Below are positions 47,665-57,400 of a stretch of 64,000 nt of DNA, piece after piece (position 1 is the first letter of the stretch; every line of letters begins with the position of its first letter). The position numbers were made by a program, and so were the translations under genes. Below the pieces are notes generated by a model. That model saw only the letters and a program-made list of their open reading frames with translations. It was not told the origin of the DNA and ran no database searches. The stretch spans positions 19,520-83,519 of the forward strand of contig PXRX01000028.1 in assembly GCA_003023195.1 (NCBI GenBank), given 5' to 3'. Origin of the DNA: Halobacteriales archaeon QS_8_69_26 (lineage in GTDB: Archaea > Halobacteriota > Halobacteria > Halobacteriales > SW-7-71-33).

Positions 47665-47740
47665 GGCCCCGCGTACGGTCCGGGGACCAAAACGGTTGTC
47701 GACGTGGGGGGACGCCGGTGGGACAGCGGGAGGATCGACC

Positions 47741-48352
47741 TCAGACGCCGGTCCCGGTATCGGCGTCGGGCAGGTCGTGTTTCGTCGCCTCGATCCCCAG
47801 TTCCTCCAGGGCCGCTTCGAGATGTTCCTCCTTCGCGTACTCCGCCCCGTCCTCCTCGCGGATCCGCTGGGCGGTCGCCAGCACCTCGCCGCGGCGCTCG
47901 TCGGGAATGGAGAACGTGTCGGTCGTTATCTCGATGGTGAGCCCGTTGTTGTCCCGGGTGTACAGCGAGTGGAAGATGCCCCGGTCGAAGACGTTGTAGC
48001 CGCGGCCGTCCTCGTCGATGGCCGCGACCATCTCCCCGAAGCGGTCCGGCGCGACCCGGATGGCGACGTGGTGGACGTAGCCGACGCCGCTGTAGGGCGG
48101 GCGCGGGTCCGACGGCCGGTCGTCGTTGACGAAGAAAGTGAGGATCCGGCCGTCGCCGGTGTCGAAGAAGAGGTGCGTCTGGTCTGGGTCGTCGAGGTTG
48201 GGCTGGCGCAACACCAGGGGCATCCCCAGCAGGTCGCGGTAGAACGAAATGGTGTCCTCGGCGTTCGAACCCCAGATGGTGACGTGGTCGGTGCCGGTCG
48301 ACCGGATCGGACTGTCCGGGAGGTCGGCGGTGACCGGTTCGTCGTCGCTCAT
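47741..48352 (-). CDS. VOC family (glyoxalase-like) protein
   Basis: TDHVTIWGSNAEDTISFYRDLLGMPLVLRQPN...YVHHVAIRV...LYTRDNNGLTIEITTD. Confidence 0.9.
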   Translation of the reverse strand: MSDDEPVTADLPDSPIRSTGTDHVTIWGSNAEDTISFYRDLLGMPLVLRQPNLDDPDQTHLFFDTGDGRILTFFVNDDRPSDPRPPYSGVGYVHHVAIRVAPDRFGEMVAAIDEDGRGYNVFDRGIFHSLYTRDNNGLTIEITTDTFSIPDERRGEVLATAQRIREEDGAEYAKEEHLEAALEELGIEATKHDLPDADTGTGV

Positions 48353-48456
48353 ACCGGCCGTAGACGGCCGAGGTGAATAGGGCTGTCCCCCCCGGCAACG
48401 ACCCGTCCCGATCACCCCGGAGCGGAGTCCCGCGGACGGCGGCCGGATCCGCCGCC

Positions 48457-49647
48457 TCAGATCGGGTCGAGTTCGTCGTACTCGTCGGTGATGAGGTCCC
48501 GTATCTCCGTCTCGCGGCGGTGTGCCTGGGCCTCGATCGTCCGCTCGGCCTCGACGGCCTGCTCCTGGAGGTCGTCGACCCGCGGGAGGTCGGTCACGTT
48601 CGAGAGCAACACGACCGCCGAGAGGGTGTCGGCGGTCTCCCGCGGGTCGTCGCCCGCGAGGACCTCGCTACTGCCGGTCTCTCGCTCGACCCACCGGCGG
48701 GCGCTCTCGACGCCCTTCCAGGAGAGTTCCCGGGGCGGCCCGGAGACGACGATGAGCGACCGCTCGGCGGAGTCGACCCGCGCGGGGCAGGTCAACCGCG
48801 TCCCGACCGCCTGTCGGACCAGGCCGTCGACCTTGGTCGCCAGGTCCGCGTCCTCCCGGGGCGTCCCGTCCTCCGAACCGTTGGTCCGGAATCGCCCGAG
48901 CAACCCCTGTCCGGCGCGCGTCGTTGCCTCCACGCCGGTCTCTGCGTAGGCGATGGTGCTCACGCCGCCGGTCCCGAGGGTGCGACGGATGTCACTGGAG
49001 TCCATGGCGTTCTCCGAGACCCGCGACCCGTCGAGTTCGCCGGCCGAGAGCAGCGTCCCGACCCGCTTCACTATCTCGCGGTTCGTCGCCTCGTAGCCCG
49101 ACTGGAACGAGTCCTCGCTCCGGCGCCAGGTCTCGTTGTCGAACAGCAGCAGGTTGTCGGTCGACTCGGTGAACGAGGGGAGCGACCTGGCGGCGTTCAG
49201 CGACGCCCGGCCCCCTTCCTCCTCGCTGGGGAGGACCGCCAGCCCGTAGACTGGTTCGCCGTAGAGGTCGCGCAACCGCTCGGCCAGCACCGGCGCGCCG
49301 CCGCTCCCGGTGCCGCCGCCGAGGCCGGCGACGATCAGGAACGCGTCGATCTCGTAGATCGGCACCTCGTCGAGGGCCCGCTTTATCTCGGGGAAGTCCT
49401 CGCGGGCGAGCTGGGCGCCGAGTTCCGGGTCGCCGCCGACGCCGTGGCCCTTGGCCTGGACGTTGGTCTGGCCGATCAGGTACTGGTTCTCCTGGGGAAC
49501 GTACTCCAGCTTGGCGAGGTCGGTCCGGGCCGTGTTCACCGCGACGACCGACCGGGTGAGCGTCCGGCCCGTCTCCACCTCGTACTGGAGGAGCCTGTCG
49601 GCGATCTTGCTGCCCGCGTTTCCGAACCCGATGACACCGAGTTTCAT
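48457..49647 (-). CDS. cetZ: CetZ tubulin/FtsZ superfamily protein
   Basis: MKLGVIGFGNAGSKIADRLLQYEVETGRTLTRSVVAVNTARTDLAKL; GGGTGSGGAPVLAERLRDLYGEPVYGLAVLPSEEEGGR (tubulin signature). Confidence 0.95.
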   Translation of the reverse strand: MKLGVIGFGNAGSKIADRLLQYEVETGRTLTRSVVAVNTARTDLAKLEYVPQENQYLIGQTNVQAKGHGVGGDPELGAQLAREDFPEIKRALDEVPIYEIDAFLIVAGLGGGTGSGGAPVLAERLRDLYGEPVYGLAVLPSEEEGGRASLNAARSLPSFTESTDNLLLFDNETWRRSEDSFQSGYEATNREIVKRVGTLLSAGELDGSRVSENAMDSSDIRRTLGTGGVSTIAYAETGVEATTRAGQGLLGRFRTNGSEDGTPREDADLATKVDGLVRQAVGTRLTCPARVDSAERSLIVVSGPPRELSWKGVESARRWVERETGSSEVLAGDDPRETADTLSAVVLLSNVTDLPRVDDLQEQAVEAERTIEAQAHRRETEIRDLITDEYDELDPI

Positions 49648-49972
49648 CGGCCGTGGTTACCACGGGCAACGGAATTGTTATTGACGCGTTATTGACCCGT
49701 CGCGGATCGCGTCGATGCCACCGGGACCGGTCGCGGGGCGCCCCCCGGTGACGGGGGACCCGGGGACCGTCGATGGACGAGGTTACCGCCGACGGCGGGG
49801 GGTCGGGACGCCGCCCGGTCGGCCGCATAAGCCGTGTATACTCCGCAGACGACCCGTCTCCCCGAACCTGTCGGGCGATCCTCGTCCGATCACCGCCCGC
49901 ACGTGTCGGTTTTCCCGTCAGTCGTTCCCCGCGAGCGCCAGCGTCACCGCTCGGCGTCCCCCGCTTGCCCCG

Positions 49973-50514
49973 TCACGACGAGTCGTACAGTTCCGCCAGG
50001 CGGTCCCGCAGGTAGAGCACGTCCTCGTAGCGGTCGGCTCTCTCCTTGGCGAGTGCCCGTAGGACGACGTCGTCCACCTCCTCCGGGAGGCCGGGGGTGA
50101 GTTCGGTCGGCGGGGTGGGATCCTCGGTGAGCACCGCGTTCATCGCCCGGGCGGTCCGGCCGGCGAACGCCGGTTCGCCGGTGAACAGTTCGTAGAAGAC
50201 CGCGCCGAGCTGGTAGACGTCGGTGGCCTGGTCGGTCCCGCCGAACCCGTCGTCGAACTGCTCGGGGGCGGCGTACCCGGGGAGAACCCCTCGACGCTCG
50301 TGGAGTGGGTCAACAGCAGCTTCGCGATCCCCCAGTCTGCCACCTTCGGAACCGCCCAGGTCCCCGGCCCCGTCGCTGCCGCCGCGGTACGGTCGGGATC
50401 CAAGCGGGTCCCGTCGGCGTCTCCGCCGGCCCCGACGACACCGCTCGATCCGGTGGCCAGCCCGCTCCCGACCAGCGCCGAGAGGACGTCCCGGCGGGTA
50501 GGTCCCCCCGCCAT
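49973..50514 (-). pseudogene. Remnant of a Tat-exported propeller/Ser-Thr kinase gene: signal region joined to the kinase activation loop and C-lobe, with a frameshift
   Basis: Frame A: MAGGPTRRDVLSALVGSGLATGSSG...TGPGTWAVPKVADWGIAKLLLTHSTSVEGFSPG. Frame B: GYAAPEQFDDGFGGTDQATDVYQLGAVFYELFTGEPAFAGRTARAMNAVL...LAELYDSS*. The frame change is at about 50277-50283. Confidence 0.85.
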
Positions 50515-50670
50515 TCACTCGGTCGTGGTACAGAACGCCGACTAATCAGCGTTGTCCCCGTTCCCGGCCGCTACCGCCCCTCGACGGTCGTCCCGGTCCG
50601 GACGGTCGATCCGGCCCGGACGGTCGACCCGGTGTCCGGTACCGACCACGACGGGGCTGTCGCCCCCGGA

Positions 50671-51711
50671 TCACTCCTCGTACGCGCCGGTCCCGGGCCG
50701 CTCCTGTCCCGCCAGGTCGATCCGACCGCCCTCCCGGACGGGCCCGTCGAAGGGATCCTCGTCGAGCAACAGCGCCCCGTCCAGGTCGGCGTAGTCCAGC
50801 AGGGGAGCGAGTTGGGCCCCGGCCGCGATGGACGCCGAGGACTCGACCATACAGCCCAGCATTACCTCCAGGCCGTGGGCGCGGGCGGCCGCCACCATCC
50901 GCCGGGCCTCCCGGAGGCCGCCGCACTTCATCAGTTTCAGGTTCGCGACGTCGGCCGTCTCCGCGATCCGTGGCACGTCGTCGAGGGTGACGCAGGACTC
51001 GTCTGCGGCGATCGGAAGGGCCGACCGCTCGTAGACCAGCCGCCGCCCCTCGTCGTTCCCCGCGGGAACCGGCTGTTCGACGAACTCCACGTCCTCCCCG
51101 GCGAGGACGTCGATCAGTTCGAGGGCCTCGCGGGGCCGCCAGGCCTCGTTTGCGTCGACGCGGATCCGGGCGTCGGGTGCGGCCGAGCGGACCGCCCGGA
51201 CGATTTCGCGGTCGCGGTCGGTCCCCAGTTTGACCTTCAGAACGGAGTAGCCGGCCTCGACGGCCGCCTCGGTCTTCTCGACCATCCGCTCGGTGTCGTC
51301 GATCCCGATCGTGAACGAACTCGCCACCGCCTCGTCCGGGTCCAGCCCCCACAGCCGGTAGAGCGGTTCGTCGAGGAGTTTCCCCACCAGGTCGTGGACC
51401 GCGATGCTCACGGCGGCCCTGGCGGCCGGGTTGTCGCCCACCGTCTCCGCCATCCGGCGCTCGATCCGCTGGAGAGCGAAGGGGTCGCCGGCGTCCTCGA
51501 CGGCCGAGAGCAGGTCCGGCAGGACGGCGGCGACGGTGTCGGCGGTCTCGCCGTAGTGGCTCGCGGGCGCGGCGTTGCCGACGCCGGTGACGCCGTCGTG
51601 GGTGACCCGCACGAGGACGTTCTCGGCGGTCGTGGTGGTTCCACGGGCGATGGTGAAGGCGTCGGCCAGGGGCAACGCCACCCGTTCGAACTCCGTCTCG
51701 ATCCCCGTCAC
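50671..51711 (-). CDS. dgcA: Enolase-superfamily dipeptide epimerase / DgcA-like N-acetyl-D-glutamate racemase
   Basis: SVLKVKLGTDRDREIVRAVR (KxK), IRVDANEAW, EFVEQPV, IAADESC, NLKLMKCGG; GTG start overlaps the upstream DUF1611 stop. Confidence 0.85.
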   Translation of the reverse strand: MTGIETEFERVALPLADAFTIARGTTTTAENVLVRVTHDGVTGVGNAAPASHYGETADTVAAVLPDLLSAVEDAGDPFALQRIERRMAETVGDNPAARAAVSIAVHDLVGKLLDEPLYRLWGLDPDEAVASSFTIGIDDTERMVEKTEAAVEAGYSVLKVKLGTDRDREIVRAVRSAAPDARIRVDANEAWRPREALELIDVLAGEDVEFVEQPVPAGNDEGRRLVYERSALPIAADESCVTLDDVPRIAETADVANLKLMKCGGLREARRMVAAARAHGLEVMLGCMVESSASIAAGAQLAPLLDYADLDGALLLDEDPFDGPVREGGRIDLAGQERPGTGAYEE

Positions 51712-52766
51712 GGGAACACCGCCTCCACGACGTCCCCGGTGCCGGACGGCTCGTCGGCCCCGAACCGGACCGGATCCGCGGCGGGGGCGTCGATGGCGTC
51801 GCCGAAGGCCGCGACCGCCTCCCGGGCCGCCTCGCCGTCGTCGATCCCCGAGGTGTTCAGCGCGCCCGCCGCGACGGTCGTCTCCCGGACCGGGGCCGCG
51901 ACCGACTCGTAGAGGTCGACGTACTCGCCGGGGTCGGGGAGCGGGAACTCCTCGTAGCCGTGGACCGCCTCCCGGCCGGCGGCGTGACAGAGCACCAGCG
52001 AGTCGGGCATCGCCCCGTGGAGGATGCCCAGGGTCACGGCGGAGTAGGCCGGGTGGACGATGGCACCCTGGCCCTCGACGACCAGGTAGTCGTGCTCCTC
52101 GGCCGCGTCGAGGACCATCCGCTCGACCGCCCCGGCGGTGAAGTCGCTCACCACCCGGTCGACGGCGACCCCCCACCCCTCGATCATGATGCCGGTCTGG
52201 CCGGTCGGGACCATCGCGGCGTCGTACCCGCGGTCGCGGGCGGTCCGGACCAGTTCCTGGGAGGCGGTCATCTTGCCCACCGAGCAGTCCGTCCCGACGG
52301 TGAGGACTACCTCCGCGTCGACGTCGCCGGCGACCCCCTCGCTGACGGTCAGGTCCTCGGGCGGGCGGCGGACGTCATGCAACTCGCAACCGTGCTCGTC
52401 GGCCAGGCGGGCGAACTCCTCGTCCTCTGCCAGGAAGTAGTGGAGACCGGCGACCACGTCGCACCCGGCCGCCAGGGCCGCCCGGACGTCCGGCCGCCAC
52501 GAGTCGTCGAACCCGCCGCCGATGGGCGCGATGCCGACGATCAACTGGTCGACGCCGCCCTCCCCGACGTCCGCCAGCAGGGAGTCCATGTCGGGGTGGA
52601 TCGGTGCGTCCTGCACGTCCGGAAGCACCTCTCGGACCCGGTCGGCCGGCCGGTCGCGGTCGAGGACGCCGACCACCTCCCGGTCGCCGTACCTGAGGAT
52701 CCCCACCGCCGTCTTGGCGCTGTCGGGGAACTTCCCGTGGGCGAGGATGGCCACGCGGTCGGTCAT
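51708..52766 (-). CDS. dgcN: DUF1611 / DgcN-like protein
   Basis: LTVGTDCSVGKMTASQELVRTARDRGYDAAMVPTGQTGIMIEGWGVAVDRVVSDFTAGAVERMV. Confidence 0.85.
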   Translation of the reverse strand: MTDRVAILAHGKFPDSAKTAVGILRYGDREVVGVLDRDRPADRVREVLPDVQDAPIHPDMDSLLADVGEGGVDQLIVGIAPIGGGFDDSWRPDVRAALAAGCDVVAGLHYFLAEDEEFARLADEHGCELHDVRRPPEDLTVSEGVAGDVDAEVVLTVGTDCSVGKMTASQELVRTARDRGYDAAMVPTGQTGIMIEGWGVAVDRVVSDFTAGAVERMVLDAAEEHDYLVVEGQGAIVHPAYSAVTLGILHGAMPDSLVLCHAAGREAVHGYEEFPLPDPGEYVDLYESVAAPVRETTVAAGALNTSGIDDGEAAREAVAAFGDAIDAPAADPVRFGADEPSGTGDVVEAVFP

Positions 52767-52851
52767 GCCCGCCACAACGCCGACCCGGGTGGTAAGCCCT
52801 TCGCCCCCGGTCAGTGCCGGGGGGGACACACCCCCGACCGGTAGGGGGGAG

Positions 52852-53676
52852 TCACCCCTCCACGCGGATCACGGGGGCGTCCAGCACCTCGGCGGCGGTT
52901 TCGGCGTCGGAGAACCGACCGCAGGCCAGCACCGCCGGGACCTCGGGATCCCCCACCCGGAAGACCGCCAGCGCGGCGGTGACCGGGTCCCCCTCGAAGG
53001 ATCCGGGGTTCGCGCCGGCGCGCCCGTCGCCGGGGACGGCCGCGACGGCGTCCCGGAACTCGTCCCACAGGACGGCCGCGAGGTGGGCACGCGCCTCGCG
53101 TTCGAGGTTGCCCAGCCGGTCCTCCAGGCGGAGCCGTCGCTCGCGCAGGTCGCGCTGGCAGCGGGCGCGCTCCCGGGTCCGGTCGAGCAGTTGCTCGGCG
53201 GCCAGCCGCTCGGTCCGGGTCTCCGCCAGGTCGCCGGCGGCCGCCGAGAGCCGTTCGCGGGCGTCCCCGGCGTCCAGCCCCGCGGCCTCCCTGGCGCGCA
53301 CCCGGCCGCGGAGTTCCGCGACCCGTTCGCTCAGTTCCGCCTCGCGGTCGCCGGCCTCGGCCGCCCGGCGGCGGGCCCGCTCCGCGTCGACCGGCTCCGG
53401 GTCGACCCCCGACAGTTCCGCCTCGACCCGGCGTATCTCGTCGTCCTGCGGGGCCTCGAGTCCCCGGGACCTGGCGGCGGCGGCCAGGGCGGACCGCACC
53501 GACACGGACAGGCCGGGCTCGACCGGGTTGAGTCGGTCGTGGAGCGGACCTGGTTCTGGGAGGTCGATCCGCCCGCCCGACCAGGGGACCTCGTCCTCGC
53601 CCTCGACGGCGTCGACGACGGCGGCCGGGTCGGCGTCGGGCAGGTCGACGGCCACCCGCTCGTCCCCGACGTTCAT
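52852..53676 (-). CDS. Conserved haloarchaeal coiled-coil protein
   Basis: 274 aa, long Glu/Arg/Ala heptad-rich centre; 4-nt overlap with the upstream ORF. Confidence 0.75.
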   Translation of the reverse strand: MNVGDERVAVDLPDADPAAVVDAVEGEDEVPWSGGRIDLPEPGPLHDRLNPVEPGLSVSVRSALAAAARSRGLEAPQDDEIRRVEAELSGVDPEPVDAERARRRAAEAGDREAELSERVAELRGRVRAREAAGLDAGDARERLSAAAGDLAETRTERLAAEQLLDRTRERARCQRDLRERRLRLEDRLGNLEREARAHLAAVLWDEFRDAVAAVPGDGRAGANPGSFEGDPVTAALAVFRVGDPEVPAVLACGRFSDAETAAEVLDAPVIRVEG

Positions 53677-54050
53677 ATCGACTCGGCCCGCATCGAGTCG
53701 GGATCCGGGTGGTCGGTCCCGGACGCGAATTTGGCGTAGGGGGTGTTGTCGTGGGCCTCCTCCTCGTAGGCCCGGGCCGCCTCCCGGACGGACTCCGGCG
53801 TGTCCCGGTACTCGTTGAGCGGTTCGGTTCGCTCGACCTGGACGTCCTCGCCGTGGCGCTCCCGCATGCGCAACGCGAGGAACGCGCCGAACTCGGTCGC
53901 CTCGAACAGCGCGGCGCGCCCGAACCGGCGCACCACCGTGTCCCCGTGGGCCGAGCAGACGTTCCGGAGCGTCTGGCGCGCGGTCCGCGAGTAGGTAACG
54001 ACCAGTAGCACGTGGCGATCCGTGATCGGGCTAAAATTAAACCTGTTCAT
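53673..54050 (-). CDS. Conserved haloarchaeal hypothetical protein
   Basis: 125 aa: HVLLVVTYSRTARQTLRNVCSAHGDTVVRRFGRAALFEATEFGAFLALRMRERHGEDVQVERTEPLNEYRDTPESVREAARAYEEEAHDNTPYAKFASGTDHPD. Start codon uncertain. Confidence 0.75.
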   Translation of the reverse strand: MNRFNFSPITDRHVLLVVTYSRTARQTLRNVCSAHGDTVVRRFGRAALFEATEFGAFLALRMRERHGEDVQVERTEPLNEYRDTPESVREAARAYEEEAHDNTPYAKFASGTDHPDPDSMRAESI

Positions 54051-54122
54051 TTCAGTGAACTGACGGCGATCCGACCCTCGACCAGAACGTTCCGGAGGCC
54101 ACGCGCCACCGAGGCCAGGGGA

Positions 54123-54401
54123 TCACTCCGGCCGGTCGGCCGGCGAGACGCGCTCGACGGACCCGGAGACGTCGGCCAGGTCCTCCGCGCGGTCGCGGGC
54201 CGCACCGGGGGAGTCGGCCACCACGACCACCGTCCGGTCGTCCCCGACGCGGTAGGCCGCCTTCGACCCGGCGTCGAACTCCGTGGCGTAGGTCCGCAAC
54301 ACCGCCTGCACCCGGCGCTCTAGCTCCTCGTAGGGGATCTCGCCGGCCTCGAACTCCCCGAGGGCGTCCTCGACGTTGCGGAGCGCGGAGATTCGGTCCA
54401 T
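54123..54401 (-). CDS. Conserved haloarchaeal hypothetical protein
   Basis: 92 aa: MDRISALRNVEDALGEFEAGEIPYEELERRVQAVLRTYATEFD...; ATG overlaps the MCM stop (TGATG). Confidence 0.75.
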   Translation of the reverse strand: MDRISALRNVEDALGEFEAGEIPYEELERRVQAVLRTYATEFDAGSKAAYRVGDDRTVVVVADSPGAARDRAEDLADVSGSVERVSPADRPE

Positions 54402-57400
54402 CAGACGACCCGGTAGTGATCCGTCTGGGTCTCGTATATCTCGCCCTTCTCCTTGAGCTTCGTTATCTCGTGGTCGACCTGGTCGGCGTCGATGCCGTGT
54501 TCCTCGGCGCGGTCCGTGATGACCTCCTTGGGGGCACCATCCTCGTACTCGTCGGCCAGTTCCTCGATGAGCGTCTTGATGTTCTTGATCCGGTCGCGCT
54601 GGGACTTTGGCGTGCTCGTCTCGACGAAGTCGGCGTCGAACTCCCCGCTCTCGGGGTCGACCCCCACCTTCTCCAGCGAGGACTGGACGATGTCGATCAC
54701 CCGGTCGGCGTCCTCCTGCGTGACCTCGTCCGAGAGGCGGATCCGGGCGCTGGCCTCCGCCAGGCGGATCACCGCCTCCAGTTTCCGGGCGGTGATGGGG
54801 ACGGGGGCGTCCTCGTCGGTCCCCTTCGCCCGGAGGTCCGTGTAGAACTCCTCGATGGTGGAGCGGGCCTCGTCGGTCATCCGGGGGTGGCAGTTCTGCT
54901 TGGCGTAGGCGACGTACTTGCGGAACAGGTCCGGTTCGATGACCGGGTCGACCTCCTCCTGGATCGACTCTACCTCCTCCCGGGTGACGTCCGGCGAGGT
55001 CATCTCCTGGTGCTGGGTGTTGAGTTCGCCCGCGTAGTTCGTCGTGAGGATGTGGTCCGCTAGCCGACGGTCCTTCTCCTCGTCCGGCTGGTCGGTCACC
55101 GTGAAGATGAGGTCGAACCGGGAGATGAGTGCGGGCTCCAAGTCTATCTGTTCCCCGATAGATTCGAACTGATCGAATCTTCCGTACTTGGGGTTCGCGG
55201 CCGCGAGCAACGCACACCTGGACTTCAGGGTGGCGTTGATCCCGGCCTTGCTGATGCTGATGGAGTTGTGCAGTGCGACGCCCTGGCTGACGAAGGTGTT
55301 CGTCGGTTCGACCGTCACGTCGTAGACCCACTCGGTCGCGTACTCGCCCTCGTTGGGGACGCGTTCGACGTCGGTCACCCGGTAGTACCGGAGGGTCAGG
55401 CGTTCCTCCAGGGCGTCGATCCGTTCCTCGGCCGTCGAGAGGGCGGTTTCGACGGCCGTCCGCGCCTTCGCGGCCATCTCGCGTCGCTGCTCCCGGTCGT
55501 AGCCGCCGTCCTCGGCGTAGTGAACCGCACTCGTCGTCTCGCCGTCCAGCCGGTCGGCGAGTTCTCGCCCGGACCACCCGGCGGCGGAACGCACCTCCGC
55601 GAGCGTCCCGGCGTCGGCGAGGGCCGTCCGGACGGCCCTGATCCGGTCGCGCAACCGCCGGACGTGCGACCGCACCGTCCCCACCTGGACGCCGTACCCC
55701 TCGTCCAGCGCCGGTCGGAACTCGCCGGTCAGTCGGAGACCGAGGAGCGTCCGGAGCTCCCGTATCTCTCGGGCGGCACTCGTCGGGAGCACGTCGTGGT
55801 GCCGTGGTGTATCATTGCTCCGCTCGACGAACGCCCGCGCCGTCTCGTATCGCTCGTCGGCCGACTCGACGACCCGGTCGACGAACCGCTCGGTCGAGTC
55901 CCCCATGACGTAGACCTTCCAGGAGTCCTCGGCCGAGTCGTGGTGGATCCGGGACGCGACGCCGACCTTCGACAGCGCGTCGGCGTAGTCGTGGGCCAGC
56001 CCCTCGGAGGCCGTCGAGAACGACGTCGCTTCGCTCTCGACTCCACCGTCGCCCGCGAACGCCCCGACGAGGAACCGCCGGACGTGTTCCTCCGAGGCAC
56101 CCAGGACCCGCGCCGGGATCCGCTTGTCCCGGGCGGTGTGCATCACTTCGGGGACGTTCTCCTCGAACCAGCGGTAGAGCTTGGTCGAGATCCACCGCTT
56201 CGTGACGGTGCCCGCGGCGTTGGTCGTGTCCGTACTCTCCATCCCGAAGACCTCGGTCATCAGCCGGTCCATCCGCGCCAGCAGCCGCTCGTCCCGGTTC
56301 GAGAACCCGATCTCGTGTGCGGATCCGGCGTAGCTGTGCCCCTCGGCGACGAGGAACCCGAGCAGTTCCGCGAGGTCGCCCGTCAACTCCCCGGGCAGGT
56401 CGACGTCCTTCTCCTTCCCCCGGTGGGGTTCGTCGTCGAGTTCGACCGGGGCCGCGGAGTTCGGGAGCTGCCGCGGTGCAGGGACGAACGTCCCCTCCTC
56501 GACGTCGCGGGCGTCGACGGTCCCCACTTCCCCATCGTCGTCGACGAACATCGGGTGCTCGGGAGTCACCAGCACGTCGCGGCCGTTGGAGAAGGTCACC
56601 CGGACGAACTCTTCCGGTGCCTCGTGTCGGCTCACCCGGTCGACCGGGAGCTTCGTCGTCTCGTTCGTCTCGAAGTCGACCGAGTGTACCCGGACGTCGT
56701 CGACCGGAAGGATCTCGCAGTCGACGCCATCGACCACCGCCTCGCGCCGGTCCGTCATTCGCTCGTCGACGAAGTCGCCGATTTCCTCACGGCGCCCGTC
56801 GGCCAGCAACACCTCCGTTTCCGGGTGGTAGGACTGCTGTTCGAGCGCCTCGTGCATGGCCGACCGGTCGTCCGAAGTCATCTTATCGATCTCGTCAATG
56901 GCGGCGATCCCCCGGTCCGCCAGGACCAGGGCGCCGGCCTCCAGGGACCACTGCTGACCCTCGCCGAAGTCGTCCCGGACCGCCGCGGCAGTGAGGCCGG
57001 CCGCCGAACTGCCCTTCCCCGAGGTGTAGACTGACCGGGGAGAGATCTGCCTGATGTACTGCAGGAGCTGGGAGTTGTGGGAGACGACCGCGTTCGTGAG
57101 GTAGTTGTGGGTCCCCTCGACTTCGAGGTCGTAGACCCACTCGTAGTCGGGATCGACCGCCTCTACCGCTTCGATCCGCTCCCAGCCGATCTCTGCCTCG
57201 GCCGACTGGCGAAGCGCCTCGACCTCCTCGCGTGCCTCCAACGCGTCGTCGATGTGGTCCGGGATAGTTTTGCGGGCCGCGACCACGGTTCCACCGTCGG
57301 GGACAGTTTCGCCACGGCCGTAGTGGCTGATCGCAGTCTGCGAGAGTCCGAGGGCCCGTGCCAGTTCGCGTTGAGAGAGGTCCAGTTTTCGCCTCGCGGT

